Below are positions 1 to 6,817 of a stretch of DNA of 11,520 bases, piece by piece; position 1 is the stretch's first letter, and each line of letters begins with the position of its first letter. Where the stretch lies: positions 1-11,520 of the forward strand of contig JBKQSL010000394.1 of assembly GCA_052143655.1 (NCBI GenBank), written 5' to 3'. Position numbers and translations under genes: made by a program. The notes beneath the pieces were generated by a model. It saw only the letters and a program-made list of their open reading frames with translations. It made no database searches and had not been told where the DNA came from. The stretch comes from CAVSUR01 sp052143655. GTDB lineage: Bacteria > Actinomycetota > Actinomycetes > Streptosporangiales > Streptosporangiaceae.

Positions 1-129
1 GCCGCGCCGGCGCAAGGCCAGGGCCTGACCGCGCTGGCGGATCTGGACCGCGCCGGCAGCCGACCGCGGGCGAGCCCTGACTGGCGGGAGACTTGCGTCA
101 TGGTCACTGAATACGTCGTGCTGCTCACG

Positions 130-285
130 AACCCGCGGTCACGCACCTTGATCGGGCCGACCGCCGTGTCGATCGCCCCGATCACGCCCAGCCGGTCACA
201 CAGCGCGCTGACCGCCGCCAGCCCCGCGTTCGGGGTCGGCGCCCCGTCCGGCGCGCCGACGCGCGCCTGCCCGCGACTCCACTTT
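130..285 (-). pseudogene. Remnant of the N-terminal part of a DDE transposase (IS1380-like?)
   Basis: Reading the minus strand without a required start gives a stretch that includes NAGLAAVSALCDRLGVIGAI followed by DTAVGPIKVRDRG. This resembles the N-terminal region of actinobacterial IS1380-type transposases (a leucine-rich helix, then a GPIK.RDRG motif); that resemblance is from memory of the family. After RDRG the similarity stops and the reading becomes unrelated low-quality sequence, so the gene is broken there. No start codon, catalytic residues or terminal repeats are visible. It could also be a chance high-GC reading. It matters mainly as a sign that the left edge of the island has been hit by mobile elements. 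Confidence 0.35.
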
Positions 286-307
286 CCGCCGCGTATCCTG
301 GCCACCA

Positions 308-380
308 GATAGGTGTCCTCTCCGCTGAGATGATCGTCACGTCGCAATGATCATCATCCCAGGTCAGAGCGGCACCTATC
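308..380. repeat. Imperfect nested inverted repeat
   Basis: GATAGGTG at 308-315 is the exact reverse complement of CACCTATC at 373-380. Inside it, GATGATC at 329-335 pairs with GATCATC at 349-355 across 13 bases. Between these arms CCGCTGA (323-329) can pair with TCAGAGCGG (364-372) if two bases bulge. Together they form a long but interrupted stem. There is no T-run after it, so a simple terminator is unlikely. It could be the end of a decayed mobile element or a structured leader. Confidence 0.5.
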
Positions 381-674
381 GGCATTTGCGGGGCCGTGTC
401 ACCGCCCTACTCGCGGATTCGGGACTGAACTGCGATAAGGCTGTCCCTGCTATGTCGGCGTACAATTTGGACGCTGGCGGGCACTTGCGGACAGCGGGAG
501 ACCGTGAACGACGAGTTGTTACGGGTGATCTAACGCCTACCGCGGCAAGCGTGAAACCTCGCCGCGACTCGTCGGCACGGTCCGTGACAATCAAGAGCTA
601 ACCGTAATCAACTAAAGACCAACCGCGCGGATAAACGTCGATGAGTACCCTGGGAACTTCGGCGAGCGGCATCA
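381..674. other. Region with no credible gene
   Basis: This stretch lies beyond the 3' end of the Crp-type gene. It is less GC-rich than the flanking genes, and the short open frames on either strand have no recognisable protein pattern or ribosome binding site. No tRNA, terminator with T-run or clear promoter was seen. It probably represents intergenic or decayed sequence. Confidence 0.5.
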
Positions 675-1358
675 CTAGCCGTAAGCCATCTTCCGCAGAC
701 GACCCAAGTCAGTAACCGCGATCGACCGGTACCCAGTGGATACAATGCCGCGTTCCCGCAGGCCACGCAGGACGCGGTGCACAGCAGGCTGTGAGGCTAC
801 CGCCAGCGAGGCTATCTCGGGCTGGGTCAGCGGCGGCTTGAGCACTGCCTGGTTACTTTCCGTGTGGCCGTAGACCTCGACGAGCTGCAACAGGACCCGG
901 GCGACCCGGGTAGAGACGTCGCTACCGCTGAAGTCGACGCGCCGGGCGATTGCCACCCGCATTTTCGCTGCGATCGCGCTGCTTACGGCGTGTGAAATAT
1001 CCGGATCATGCCGTATGCAATCAACAAAATCGTCCGACTTTATAACGCGCGCTGTTATTGTACCGCATGTGGTGACCGTCGCCGAGCGCGGGAGTGCGTC
1101 AATTGCAGCGAACTCCCCGACCGCGTCCCCCCTCATTCGGATTGCCAGCAACGCATCCGGCCCGCCGCCGGGCACGCTCGCCGTGACCTTGACGACGCCC
1201 CGGAGGACCAGCACTACAAAACTGGACTTATCGCCCTCACGGAAGAGGATCTTGCTTGGCCCTGGATACCGGACGAGGCTTCCGCGCTGGAGCAAACGAT
1301 CCCGTGCGGCGTTAGGAAGCGCTCCGAGCAGGCTGCCGACTGGCCAGTCACCTACCAC
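675..1358 (-). CDS. Crp/Fnr-family transcriptional regulator
   Basis: A 227-residue protein with the standard two-part Crp layout. The N-terminal cyclic-nucleotide-binding-type beta-barrel covers about residues 5-125, with the phosphate-binding-cassette-like segment GEFAAIDALPRSATV near residues 81-95. A long dimerisation helix follows (about 118-143), then a winged helix-turn-helix near 177-207 (LTQPEIASLAVASQPAVHRV). Such proteins bind DNA as dimers and often respond to cAMP or cGMP, but many family members bind neither. I chose the GTG at 1358 because a strong GGAAGGA lies eight bases upstream and the resulting length is normal for the family. An ATG at 1415 would add 19 residues but has no ribosome binding site. 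The gene is divergent from a cyclase-like gene, which makes a ligand or control link plausible but unproven. Confidence 0.93.
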   Translation of the reverse strand: MVGDWPVGSLLGALPNAARDRLLQRGSLVRYPGPSKILFREGDKSSFVVLVLRGVVKVTASVPGGGPDALLAIRMRGDAVGEFAAIDALPRSATVTTCGTITARVIKSDDFVDCIRHDPDISHAVSSAIAAKMRVAIARRVDFSGSDVSTRVARVLLQLVEVYGHTESNQAVLKPPLTQPEIASLAVASQPAVHRVLRGLRERGIVSTGYRSIAVTDLGRLRKMAYG

Positions 1359-1366
1359 CCAAGGGT

Positions 1367-1373
1367 TCCTTCC
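1367..1373 (-). promoter_or_regulatory. Ribosome binding site that decides the Crp-gene start
   Basis: GGAAGGA on the minus strand lies eight bases before the GTG at 1358. The alternative ATG at 1415 is preceded by CGTCCTATGCT, which has no Shine-Dalgarno match. Confidence 0.6.
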
Positions 1374-1415
1374 AGGCCCACCTGACGGGCCATCGTTCCA
1401 GCCAGATGATTCCAT

Positions 1416-1474
1416 AGCATAGGACGATTCGTTTATCCTCGGCAGGAGGACACATCGCCGACGAGCGGAGAGCG
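1416..1474. promoter_or_regulatory. Divergent promoter region of the Crp and cyclase-like genes
   Basis: This short spacer must hold control signals for at least the plus-strand unit. TATCCT at 1434-1439 fits a TAnnnT-type -10 element for the cyclase-like gene. No good -35 is visible and no clear Crp-type palindrome (TGTGA-N6-TCACA) is present. Purine-rich GGAG just before the ATG at 1475 could serve as a close ribosome binding site. If the Crp gene starts at 1358, its leader also runs through the bases between 1359 and here. Confidence 0.35.
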
Positions 1475-2164
1475 ATGGCTGGAATGCGGGCTGGAGTCAG
1501 GAAGCTAGTCGTTGCCTATGACGTCGAGCACTACAGCGGGCGGGGGACGCGCCGCGAGCACGTGACGCAGCAGCGACTCTCGGACATCCTCGAGTTCGCA
1601 TTCCGAGAGTCCGGCGTGCCAGCCGACGCCGCGGAAGTCCAGGAGCAGGGGGACGGCGGACTGGCCTTGCTGCCGACAGGCGGTGCCGTGGACGAGCCCC
1701 GTCTTATAGTCGGCCTGATCAATGCGCTTGTTCAGGGACTTATCCAACTGAACGAGGATCTCGTTGAGGAAGTCCGGATCCGGCTGCGCGTTGCCCTGCA
1801 GGAGGGAGTGGTGCACCCGGCAGCTCACGGGTACGTGGGGCCAGCGGTGATCGAGGCATGCAGGCTACGGGACGCGGACTCAGTCCGCTCGGCACTGGCT
1901 GGCAGCGACGCTCCGCTCGTCGTGGTAGTAGCCGATGGCCTATACCGTGACGTGCTCTCCCAGGGGTACCACGGCCTGTCAGCCTCCACTTTCGCCCCGG
2001 TCGAGGTTCAGGTTAAGTCCTATAGCGGAAAGGCGTGGACTTACCTGCCCGGTGGTGCCCGGCGCGTCGGCTCTGATACCCCCGCTGGCCAGGGAAGCGA
2101 CCAGGCGCTGACAAGCAGGCCGATCCTGCGGGAATTCCTGGATAACCCTCCGGACGCCTGGTGA
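1475..2164 (+). CDS. Class III nucleotidyl-cyclase-like protein, partly degenerate active site
   Basis: A 229-residue soluble protein that is almost entirely one cyclase homology domain. The first metal-binding Asp is D16 in LVVAYDVEHYS, the second is D60 in EQGDGGLALLP. The later region VGPAVIEACRL aligns with the family's G-x-x-V-N-x-A-x-R-L: Arg130 is kept but the transition-state Asn is Ile126. The base-recognition Lys that usually lies three residues before GD appears to be Gln56. The fold continues to a final strand near VEVQVKSYSGKAWTYLPGG, followed by a polar tail of about 30 residues. Known class III cyclases make cAMP or cGMP; this one may be weak, altered in product or purely a nucleotide-binding sensor. 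It overlaps the next gene by GTGA, so the two are probably translationally coupled. It sits divergent from a Crp-type regulator. Confidence 0.78.
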   Translation: MAGMRAGVRKLVVAYDVEHYSGRGTRREHVTQQRLSDILEFAFRESGVPADAAEVQEQGDGGLALLPTGGAVDEPRLIVGLINALVQGLIQLNEDLVEEVRIRLRVALQEGVVHPAAHGYVGPAVIEACRLRDADSVRSALAGSDAPLVVVVADGLYRDVLSQGYHGLSASTFAPVEVQVKSYSGKAWTYLPGGARRVGSDTPAGQGSDQALTSRPILREFLDNPPDAW

Positions 2165-2892
2165 CCAGGCCAGAACTGCTGGCGGTATTCGACGAGGACG
2201 ACCAGCCGCACGTTCTTACCCGTCGGTACTTCTATATTCCCGCGCCATCCCGTGACGGGACGAGCAGCGCCCGTACTCAGGAAGGTGGCGTGTTCCTGCA
2301 TGAGCCCACTGTCGCGGTCCTGCTGCCATCGGACCTGCCACTGCTGTCGCAACGCCGTCCCGACTTCGGAAGCCTAAGGCACGTGCTAGCCCGCTTCAGC
2401 TTCATGCTAGGTCGGCTACCGCTCAAGCACGCGTACGCGTCGGCTACGTTTACGGTCACCCTTGATCATCCCGACGCGGTCGTACGACTACAGCGCCCAG
2501 CCTGGGGGGTACCGGAGGATTCCGAGTCGACCGACACGGTTACCACTCAGTTCTCCGCCGCCGTGGACAGCCTGGCGAAGCTTGGGGCACAGCGAACCAG
2601 GGTCAAGGGCACGACGCGGCATGGCGGCCAGCTTCCCGTGGTCACCGCGGAGAAACGCAGCCGGGGAGACTTCGGCTGGCGTTACGAGGCCCGCGATGGC
2701 ACGCCACTCGTTCCCAGGATTGAATACGCGCTGGCCTGGATCGAACTGCCCCGTGGTGTCACGGAACTCAGCGGTCACCTCAGCGCGGAGGCCGTGATCG
2801 AAGTGCCGAGGTTCGGCGTCCTGCGGGCGCTTCACGCGGTGCCAGGGGCTCCGCCCGTGCCCTTCCGCCTTCCGCTCGGTGCCCCGGAGTGA
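2161..2892 (+). CDS. Unrecognised 243-residue protein coupled to the cyclase-like gene
   Basis: I do not recognise this family. The GTG start lies inside the preceding gene's stop (GTGA overlap) and has no strong ribosome binding site of its own, so reinitiation is likely. The protein has no signal peptide, membrane segment or Cys/His cluster. It is rich in predicted beta strands, notably a C-terminal block from about residue 175 (FGWRYEARDGTPLVPRIEYA, then a WIELP and a LSGHLSAEAVIEVP strand) that reads as a compact beta domain. The N-terminal part has a TRRYFYIP strand and a FLHEPTVAVLLPSDLPLLS segment. The gene ends 26 bases from the convergent CHAT gene. Its fixed pairing with a cyclase-like protein suggests a partner or substrate-binding role, which is inference. 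Confidence 0.8.
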   Translation: MTRPELLAVFDEDDQPHVLTRRYFYIPAPSRDGTSSARTQEGGVFLHEPTVAVLLPSDLPLLSQRRPDFGSLRHVLARFSFMLGRLPLKHAYASATFTVTLDHPDAVVRLQRPAWGVPEDSESTDTVTTQFSAAVDSLAKLGAQRTRVKGTTRHGGQLPVVTAEKRSRGDFGWRYEARDGTPLVPRIEYALAWIELPRGVTELSGHLSAEAVIEVPRFGVLRALHAVPGAPPVPFRLPLGAPE

Positions 2893-2918
2893 CGCGACAG
2901 CACGACGACCACCGGGTG

Positions 2919-4199
2919 CTAAGGCTCAGGCAGCAGGAGCGGCGTCCGGTATTCCAGCCTGGTAGCCTCCGAGCTCTGGATATGGGCTAGTCCCCGTTTG
3001 AACGCCTCAGGCACCGGATGGCCAGCGAAGAGTCCCGTGTAGAAGCCAACGCTGAACTTAATGGCGGCCTCGTCGCCAATCTGCCAGCGCATCCCGACGA
3101 CGTGGTCAATGTGCTGGGACATTGCCCTGGCGAGCCGCTCGGAGTAGCACGCGTTCACGATTACGCACGTGATCGTGGCCCGGTGCAAGCCGAATAGGCT
3201 GGCAAGCCCCTCTGGGGTCGTCAGCGCCACGTCGCCGGCGGCGTCCTCAAGGAGCAGGTTGCCGTCGCTGTCGCCGTGCCCGGAAAAGTGCACGACCTGG
3301 GGGTCGTAGTCCGCCAGGGCCTGGCTGAGGTCATCCCACTCTGATGCGGGGCAGAACTCGATCCGGTACTGGTCCCGCGTCCTCGAGAGCTGCAGCCGTT
3401 CCTTGACCTTCTTCATCTCAAGGTCCGTTCGAAGCGGCGGCAACTTTAGGTACGGGTCCTTCGGACTCGCGGTCAGGTACAAGATGGTTCCGCCAGGTCC
3501 GACCACCGAGTTCTGCCCGGCCACCACCCGCAGGCTGTCTTCTTGCGTCACCTGCCGGATGGAACCCAGCCCATCCGGATACGTGAACGTCAGGCGCACG
3601 CTGACCGGCACCTGTCCACTTTCTTCTGCGATCACGCTGAACGTGAACCTGGCTGTCGCTCCGGAGCACAACTGGAGAACCCGCGACCGCCTGCCGTTGG
3701 TCCGCAACGGCCCGCTCACGTCCATGGTGACACCGCCAAGGGCGACATCAGACGTGTTCTGCACCAGGACCCTTATCTCGCCCCATACCCCGGTCGGAAG
3801 CCTGCTGAAAGCGTCCTCAAGCCCGACCGCTGGTCTAGGCGCTGGCCGAGGCGACGCGGGCCGGGCCGACGACCCGGGCGCGACGGAGAGCTTCCAGCGG
3901 AAGTCAGCCCGGTAGGCCGACACTCCATATTGGTCACGGTAGGAAAAGTTACCGCTCGTCAGCTCGAATTCGCCGCTCTTGCTGGGCTCCACCGTTATCT
4001 CGTGGATGTGCGTCCCGCCCGCGGGGATCAACGGGATCTCCACCCTGCTCCGCCCCTCGAGCAGGGAAATGCCCGGCGGCAGTTCAAGTCTGAAGACGAT
4101 GTCTGAGCTTGGCCCCTGGCTCGTGTTGGTGAACCGGATGGCAAGCCGGACCCTCCTGCCGGCGACGATGTGGGTGGGCTGGACGGAGACTTCGATCAT
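2919..4199 (-). CDS. CHAT-domain cysteine peptidase with two N-terminal Ig-like domains
   Basis: A 426-residue protein. Two beta-sandwich domains of CARDB/Ig-like type lie at about residues 1-107 and 135-227, joined by a Pro/Arg/Ala-rich linker (108-125). The CHAT peptidase (caspase-like fold, clan CD) occupies about 237-420: it opens with TILYLTASP, has the catalytic His308 in HFSGHGDSDG, and the catalytic Cys351 in VIVNACYS. Both catalytic residues are intact, so activity is plausible. CHAT enzymes cut protein partners in bacterial conflict and cell-death systems. The ATG at 4199 overlaps the upstream stop (ATGA), which favours it over longer in-frame starts that would run inside the preceding gene. 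It is the last gene of a four-gene operon. No terminator is visible in the 26 bases before the convergent gene. Confidence 0.95.
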   Translation of the reverse strand: MIEVSVQPTHIVAGRRVRLAIRFTNTSQGPSSDIVFRLELPPGISLLEGRSRVEIPLIPAGGTHIHEITVEPSKSGEFELTSGNFSYRDQYGVSAYRADFRWKLSVAPGSSARPASPRPAPRPAVGLEDAFSRLPTGVWGEIRVLVQNTSDVALGGVTMDVSGPLRTNGRRSRVLQLCSGATARFTFSVIAEESGQVPVSVRLTFTYPDGLGSIRQVTQEDSLRVVAGQNSVVGPGGTILYLTASPKDPYLKLPPLRTDLEMKKVKERLQLSRTRDQYRIEFCPASEWDDLSQALADYDPQVVHFSGHGDSDGNLLLEDAAGDVALTTPEGLASLFGLHRATITCVIVNACYSERLARAMSQHIDHVVGMRWQIGDEAAIKFSVGFYTGLFAGHPVPEAFKRGLAHIQSSEATRLEYRTPLLLPEP

Positions 4200-4681
4200 G
4201 GCCTGCCGTTCGCCTGCCTCCATTGTTGTCCCTGCTGCTGCTGCGGTGGCTGCTGATACTGCGGCGGTGGATACTGTCCCTGCTGCGGCCCGTACTGCTG
4301 ACCCGGCTGCCCCCACGGCGGGCCCTGCTGTGGCCCCAGCTGCCCGCCTGCCTGCTGTTGGGCCGCCTGGGCCGCCCGTGCTTGTGCGGCCGCCCGCTGC
4401 GCTTCCTTCGGGTCCACCCAGCCGGGGTGCTTGGACGCCTTTGGGTGCTGCTCATCCACGCACTGCTTGCAGTGCATGGCGGGTTGCGGCACCCGCTTGG
4501 CTGATTGCAAGGCGGCTTGCGGCGCCCGCCTGCCTAGGTCCTCGGCTGAGTCGTCGAAGGCATCGTCGGCCGAGACAACCCACCCGTGCTGCTCGCATAC
4601 TGGCTTCCCGCAATGGTGGCACGCGAAGATGGGATGGCCTGGGAACTCTGGCCTGCCGTCCACGGTGCACTTCAGTGTCAT
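4196..4681 (-). CDS. Small zinc-cluster protein with Gln/Pro/Gly-rich tail
   Basis: A 161-residue protein. The N-terminal half carries a B-box/RING-like set of metal ligands: C5, C21-x2-C24, C29-x2-H32 (in CHHCGKPVCEQHGW), and a second cluster H70-C71-x2-C74 with H79. About residues 92-105 are Ala/Gln-rich and helical, and residues 106-161 are a Gln/Pro/Gly/Tyr-rich low-complexity tail, probably disordered. The CHHCGKPVCEQH segment closely matches CHHCAKPMCENH in the next gene upstream, so the two may form or share a similar metal-bound interface. The start has GGGGGAG five bases upstream. The spacing to the upstream stop is two bases, and its own stop overlaps the CHAT start. The likely role is an adaptor or scaffold for the CHAT protein; no enzyme motif is visible. 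Confidence 0.88.
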   Translation of the reverse strand: MTLKCTVDGRPEFPGHPIFACHHCGKPVCEQHGWVVSADDAFDDSAEDLGRRAPQAALQSAKRVPQPAMHCKQCVDEQHPKASKHPGWVDPKEAQRAAAQARAAQAAQQQAGGQLGPQQGPPWGQPGQQYGPQQGQYPPPQYQQPPQQQQGQQWRQANGRP

Positions 4682-4683
4682 GG

Positions 4684-6810
4684 CTACTCCCCCAGATCCT
4701 CGCCTAGATCCCTAAGCTCCGTTTTGATCCTCGTGACTATGTCCCGGTAGACGTTTTCCGATATCCGTCCGGTCATCACTGCCTCGTCAGCGATCTTCCA
4801 CTGCCGTCTAAGGTCGGCCTTGCGCTCCGCCTTATCATTAGCATCCTCACGGACTGCCGACGGCGTCACGCCCTCCGATTCGACGATCTCGGCCGACCTG
4901 ATAGCGAGTGGCTCGACGTTCGACCCGTGCTCGATGGCGACCGACTCGACAACCTCCCCAACGGCTGCAGCGGTCGGCTGCCCCAGTGTGTTGTCCGCCT
5001 CGGCCGGCGTCCAGCCGGCGTACGCCATCGCGGCACTGTCACTGAGCACCTTCATCACCTTGCTGTGAAGGTCATCCCACTTATTCTCGATACTTTCCCG
5101 CAGCCTGCCGTCGGCGTTCCCGCCCGTGGCGTAGGACCCCTTGACCGTCACCTGGACTGCGGTCTTCCCCGCAGATGCGCCCGACGCGCCCTGGATTTCC
5201 TCGCCGCGGACGTGGATGTCAAAGTCAATGGGGAACACGCCAGTGTAGAAGCGGCCCGCTATGTCCCAGACGCGGTTGAGCACGTCAGCCCGGCTATCGT
5301 CCCGGTACGGCGTATGCTCGATCACGCTCTTGACGTAGTAGTCGTCCTTGCTGATCGCATCGGTGAGCCTGATGATCACGCTGTAGTTGGGAACGACTCC
5401 GGCGAACTCGTCGAGCCTGCTTCTGTTCTCATCATCTGCATTGTTCTCGTCCGGGACCATCCGGTCGTCCTGATACCTGATGGCACCAAGGCTGACGGTG
5501 AAGTCCACCATCACCCTAGTCTTCGCCGACGGAACCAGTTGCCGCTCCGCGTGTCTGCCACCCGGCAGGTAGAGGCCGATACCGGTAACGCCAGAGAGGG
5601 TCCCCTCGAAGGTCGCCTCGATCCGTCCGGCCAGCGTGGACTGCGGCGGGATCGGCCTCTCGAAACGGATGGTCAGGGAACGGCTCCTGCGCTCTTGAAG
5701 CTGGCTGTAATTATGATCCGGATCCTTGGGCGGGACCTGCTGCCAGTCGATGATCCGGAAGTTCTCCCCTTGCGTCGGGGCCGTGGTCGCCGCGTTGCCC
5801 GGGTCAGCGTTCTCCATATTCCCCCAGCCGACGGGAACGGCAAGCTGGATCCGGTCGAACAGCTCAATCACGGGGCCGCGGCCATCGCTCAGCGGGGTCC
5901 AGTGCAGGTCAATCTGCAGCGTCCGCTGGTCTGACCCCGGCACCAGCGACGGGACGATCCACAAAGGGATCGTCTTGGGCTTTCGGCCGTCTTGCAGCTG
6001 ATAGGTGACATTGGGTTGCCACTCGCCCTCATGACGCCCCGCTGTGGCCGCGAAGAGGTCGTGGCCGGAAACGTCCCCCCGGAACCACAGGCCGGTCCCC
6101 GCATCGAGGACCAGCGGCTGGGCGGCAGCGAGATTCAGCCCGACCGGCCCCTGGAGCAGGGCGAATCCGGCGTTGAAGGTGACCGGCGCGCCCTCCGCGA
6201 TCAGGTATTTCCTGCGGTACTGCTTCATCCGCTCTTGCCAGTCGGAGTGGGTCATCGAGAAGACGACCGTGCCCGTGATGTCGCCTACCGTGCTCCGGTA
6301 ACCGCTCTCTGTCAGGTCGACACGGCCCTGCAGGTACTCGGTGACGCGCGCCGCGCGCACGTGAGGGAACAACGGCAGGTCTGGAGCCGTGGTGGCCATC
6401 ACCGCGCGGCCCTGGCGCACCTTGACGACGCCATACGCCGCGACCGCGACTCCGGCCAGCAAGACCACGATCCCCGGCACCGTGGCGAAGAGTGCAACGA
6501 TGAGGCCAATGACCGCGATAACGGCCCCGATGACCACCAAGCGACCCAGCCCGTTGACTGCGTGATCGTGCTCTCCGCAGTGGTAGACGGCCGCTTGGGG
6601 GGTTTCCAGCTTCAGCCCGCCGTACTCTTGGCTCGCCGGCTTGCCCGACGTGCCTTGATCGCGAGCCAACTTGCCCGCCACCCGGAACGGGAAGGGGCTG
6701 TGGTTCTCGCACATGGGCTTGGCGCAGTGGTGGCACACACTGTAGATATCCGTCGATCCGCACCGGTAGCAACTGACCTCGGATGCGCGCTCTACTGTCT
6801 TGACAGGCAT
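4684..6810 (-). CDS. Zinc-cluster membrane protein with large beta-rich cytosolic or external region
   Basis: A 708-residue protein of no family I can name. Residues 14-37 hold C14-x2-C17, C26-x2-C29 and C34-x2-H37, with H77-C78-x2-H81 completing a probable two-site zinc cluster. Two adjacent hydrophobic segments (about 89-109 and 112-130) form a hairpin-like membrane anchor. Residues 150-540 are beta-rich and appear related to the neighbouring 504-residue protein: for example GTLSGVTGIGLYLPGGRH (403-420) against GYLMSGLEPRLFNAVGRE there. A charged helical tail follows; residues 663-704 (QWKIADEAVMTGRISENVYR) faintly recall the SHOCT helical hairpin. GGAGG lies ten bases before the ATG and abuts the upstream gene's TAA. 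The protein is the likely membrane anchor or sensor of the operon, an inference from the layout. Confidence 0.88.
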   Translation of the reverse strand: MPVKTVERASEVSCYRCGSTDIYSVCHHCAKPMCENHSPFPFRVAGKLARDQGTSGKPASQEYGGLKLETPQAAVYHCGEHDHAVNGLGRLVVIGAVIAVIGLIVALFATVPGIVVLLAGVAVAAYGVVKVRQGRAVMATTAPDLPLFPHVRAARVTEYLQGRVDLTESGYRSTVGDITGTVVFSMTHSDWQERMKQYRRKYLIAEGAPVTFNAGFALLQGPVGLNLAAAQPLVLDAGTGLWFRGDVSGHDLFAATAGRHEGEWQPNVTYQLQDGRKPKTIPLWIVPSLVPGSDQRTLQIDLHWTPLSDGRGPVIELFDRIQLAVPVGWGNMENADPGNAATTAPTQGENFRIIDWQQVPPKDPDHNYSQLQERRSRSLTIRFERPIPPQSTLAGRIEATFEGTLSGVTGIGLYLPGGRHAERQLVPSAKTRVMVDFTVSLGAIRYQDDRMVPDENNADDENRSRLDEFAGVVPNYSVIIRLTDAISKDDYYVKSVIEHTPYRDDSRADVLNRVWDIAGRFYTGVFPIDFDIHVRGEEIQGASGASAGKTAVQVTVKGSYATGGNADGRLRESIENKWDDLHSKVMKVLSDSAAMAYAGWTPAEADNTLGQPTAAAVGEVVESVAIEHGSNVEPLAIRSAEIVESEGVTPSAVREDANDKAERKADLRRQWKIADEAVMTGRISENVYRDIVTRIKTELRDLGEDLGE

Positions 6811-6817
6811 CGTCCAG

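Noticed and set aside
2249..2261. TCCCGTGACGGGA palindrome as a regulator site
   Set aside because: It lies within the coding part of the 243-residue gene, is short, and has no second copy near a promoter in this window.
3403..4106. Long plus-strand open frames opposite the CHAT gene
   Set aside because: They mirror a well-supported minus-strand gene with catalytic motifs; such shadows are expected in high-GC DNA.
4200..4316. Longer start for the CHAT gene adding 39 Ala/Thr-rich residues
   Set aside because: The extension is the out-of-frame reading of the Gln/Pro-rich tail of the preceding gene; the ATG that overlaps the stop as ATGA is the better start.
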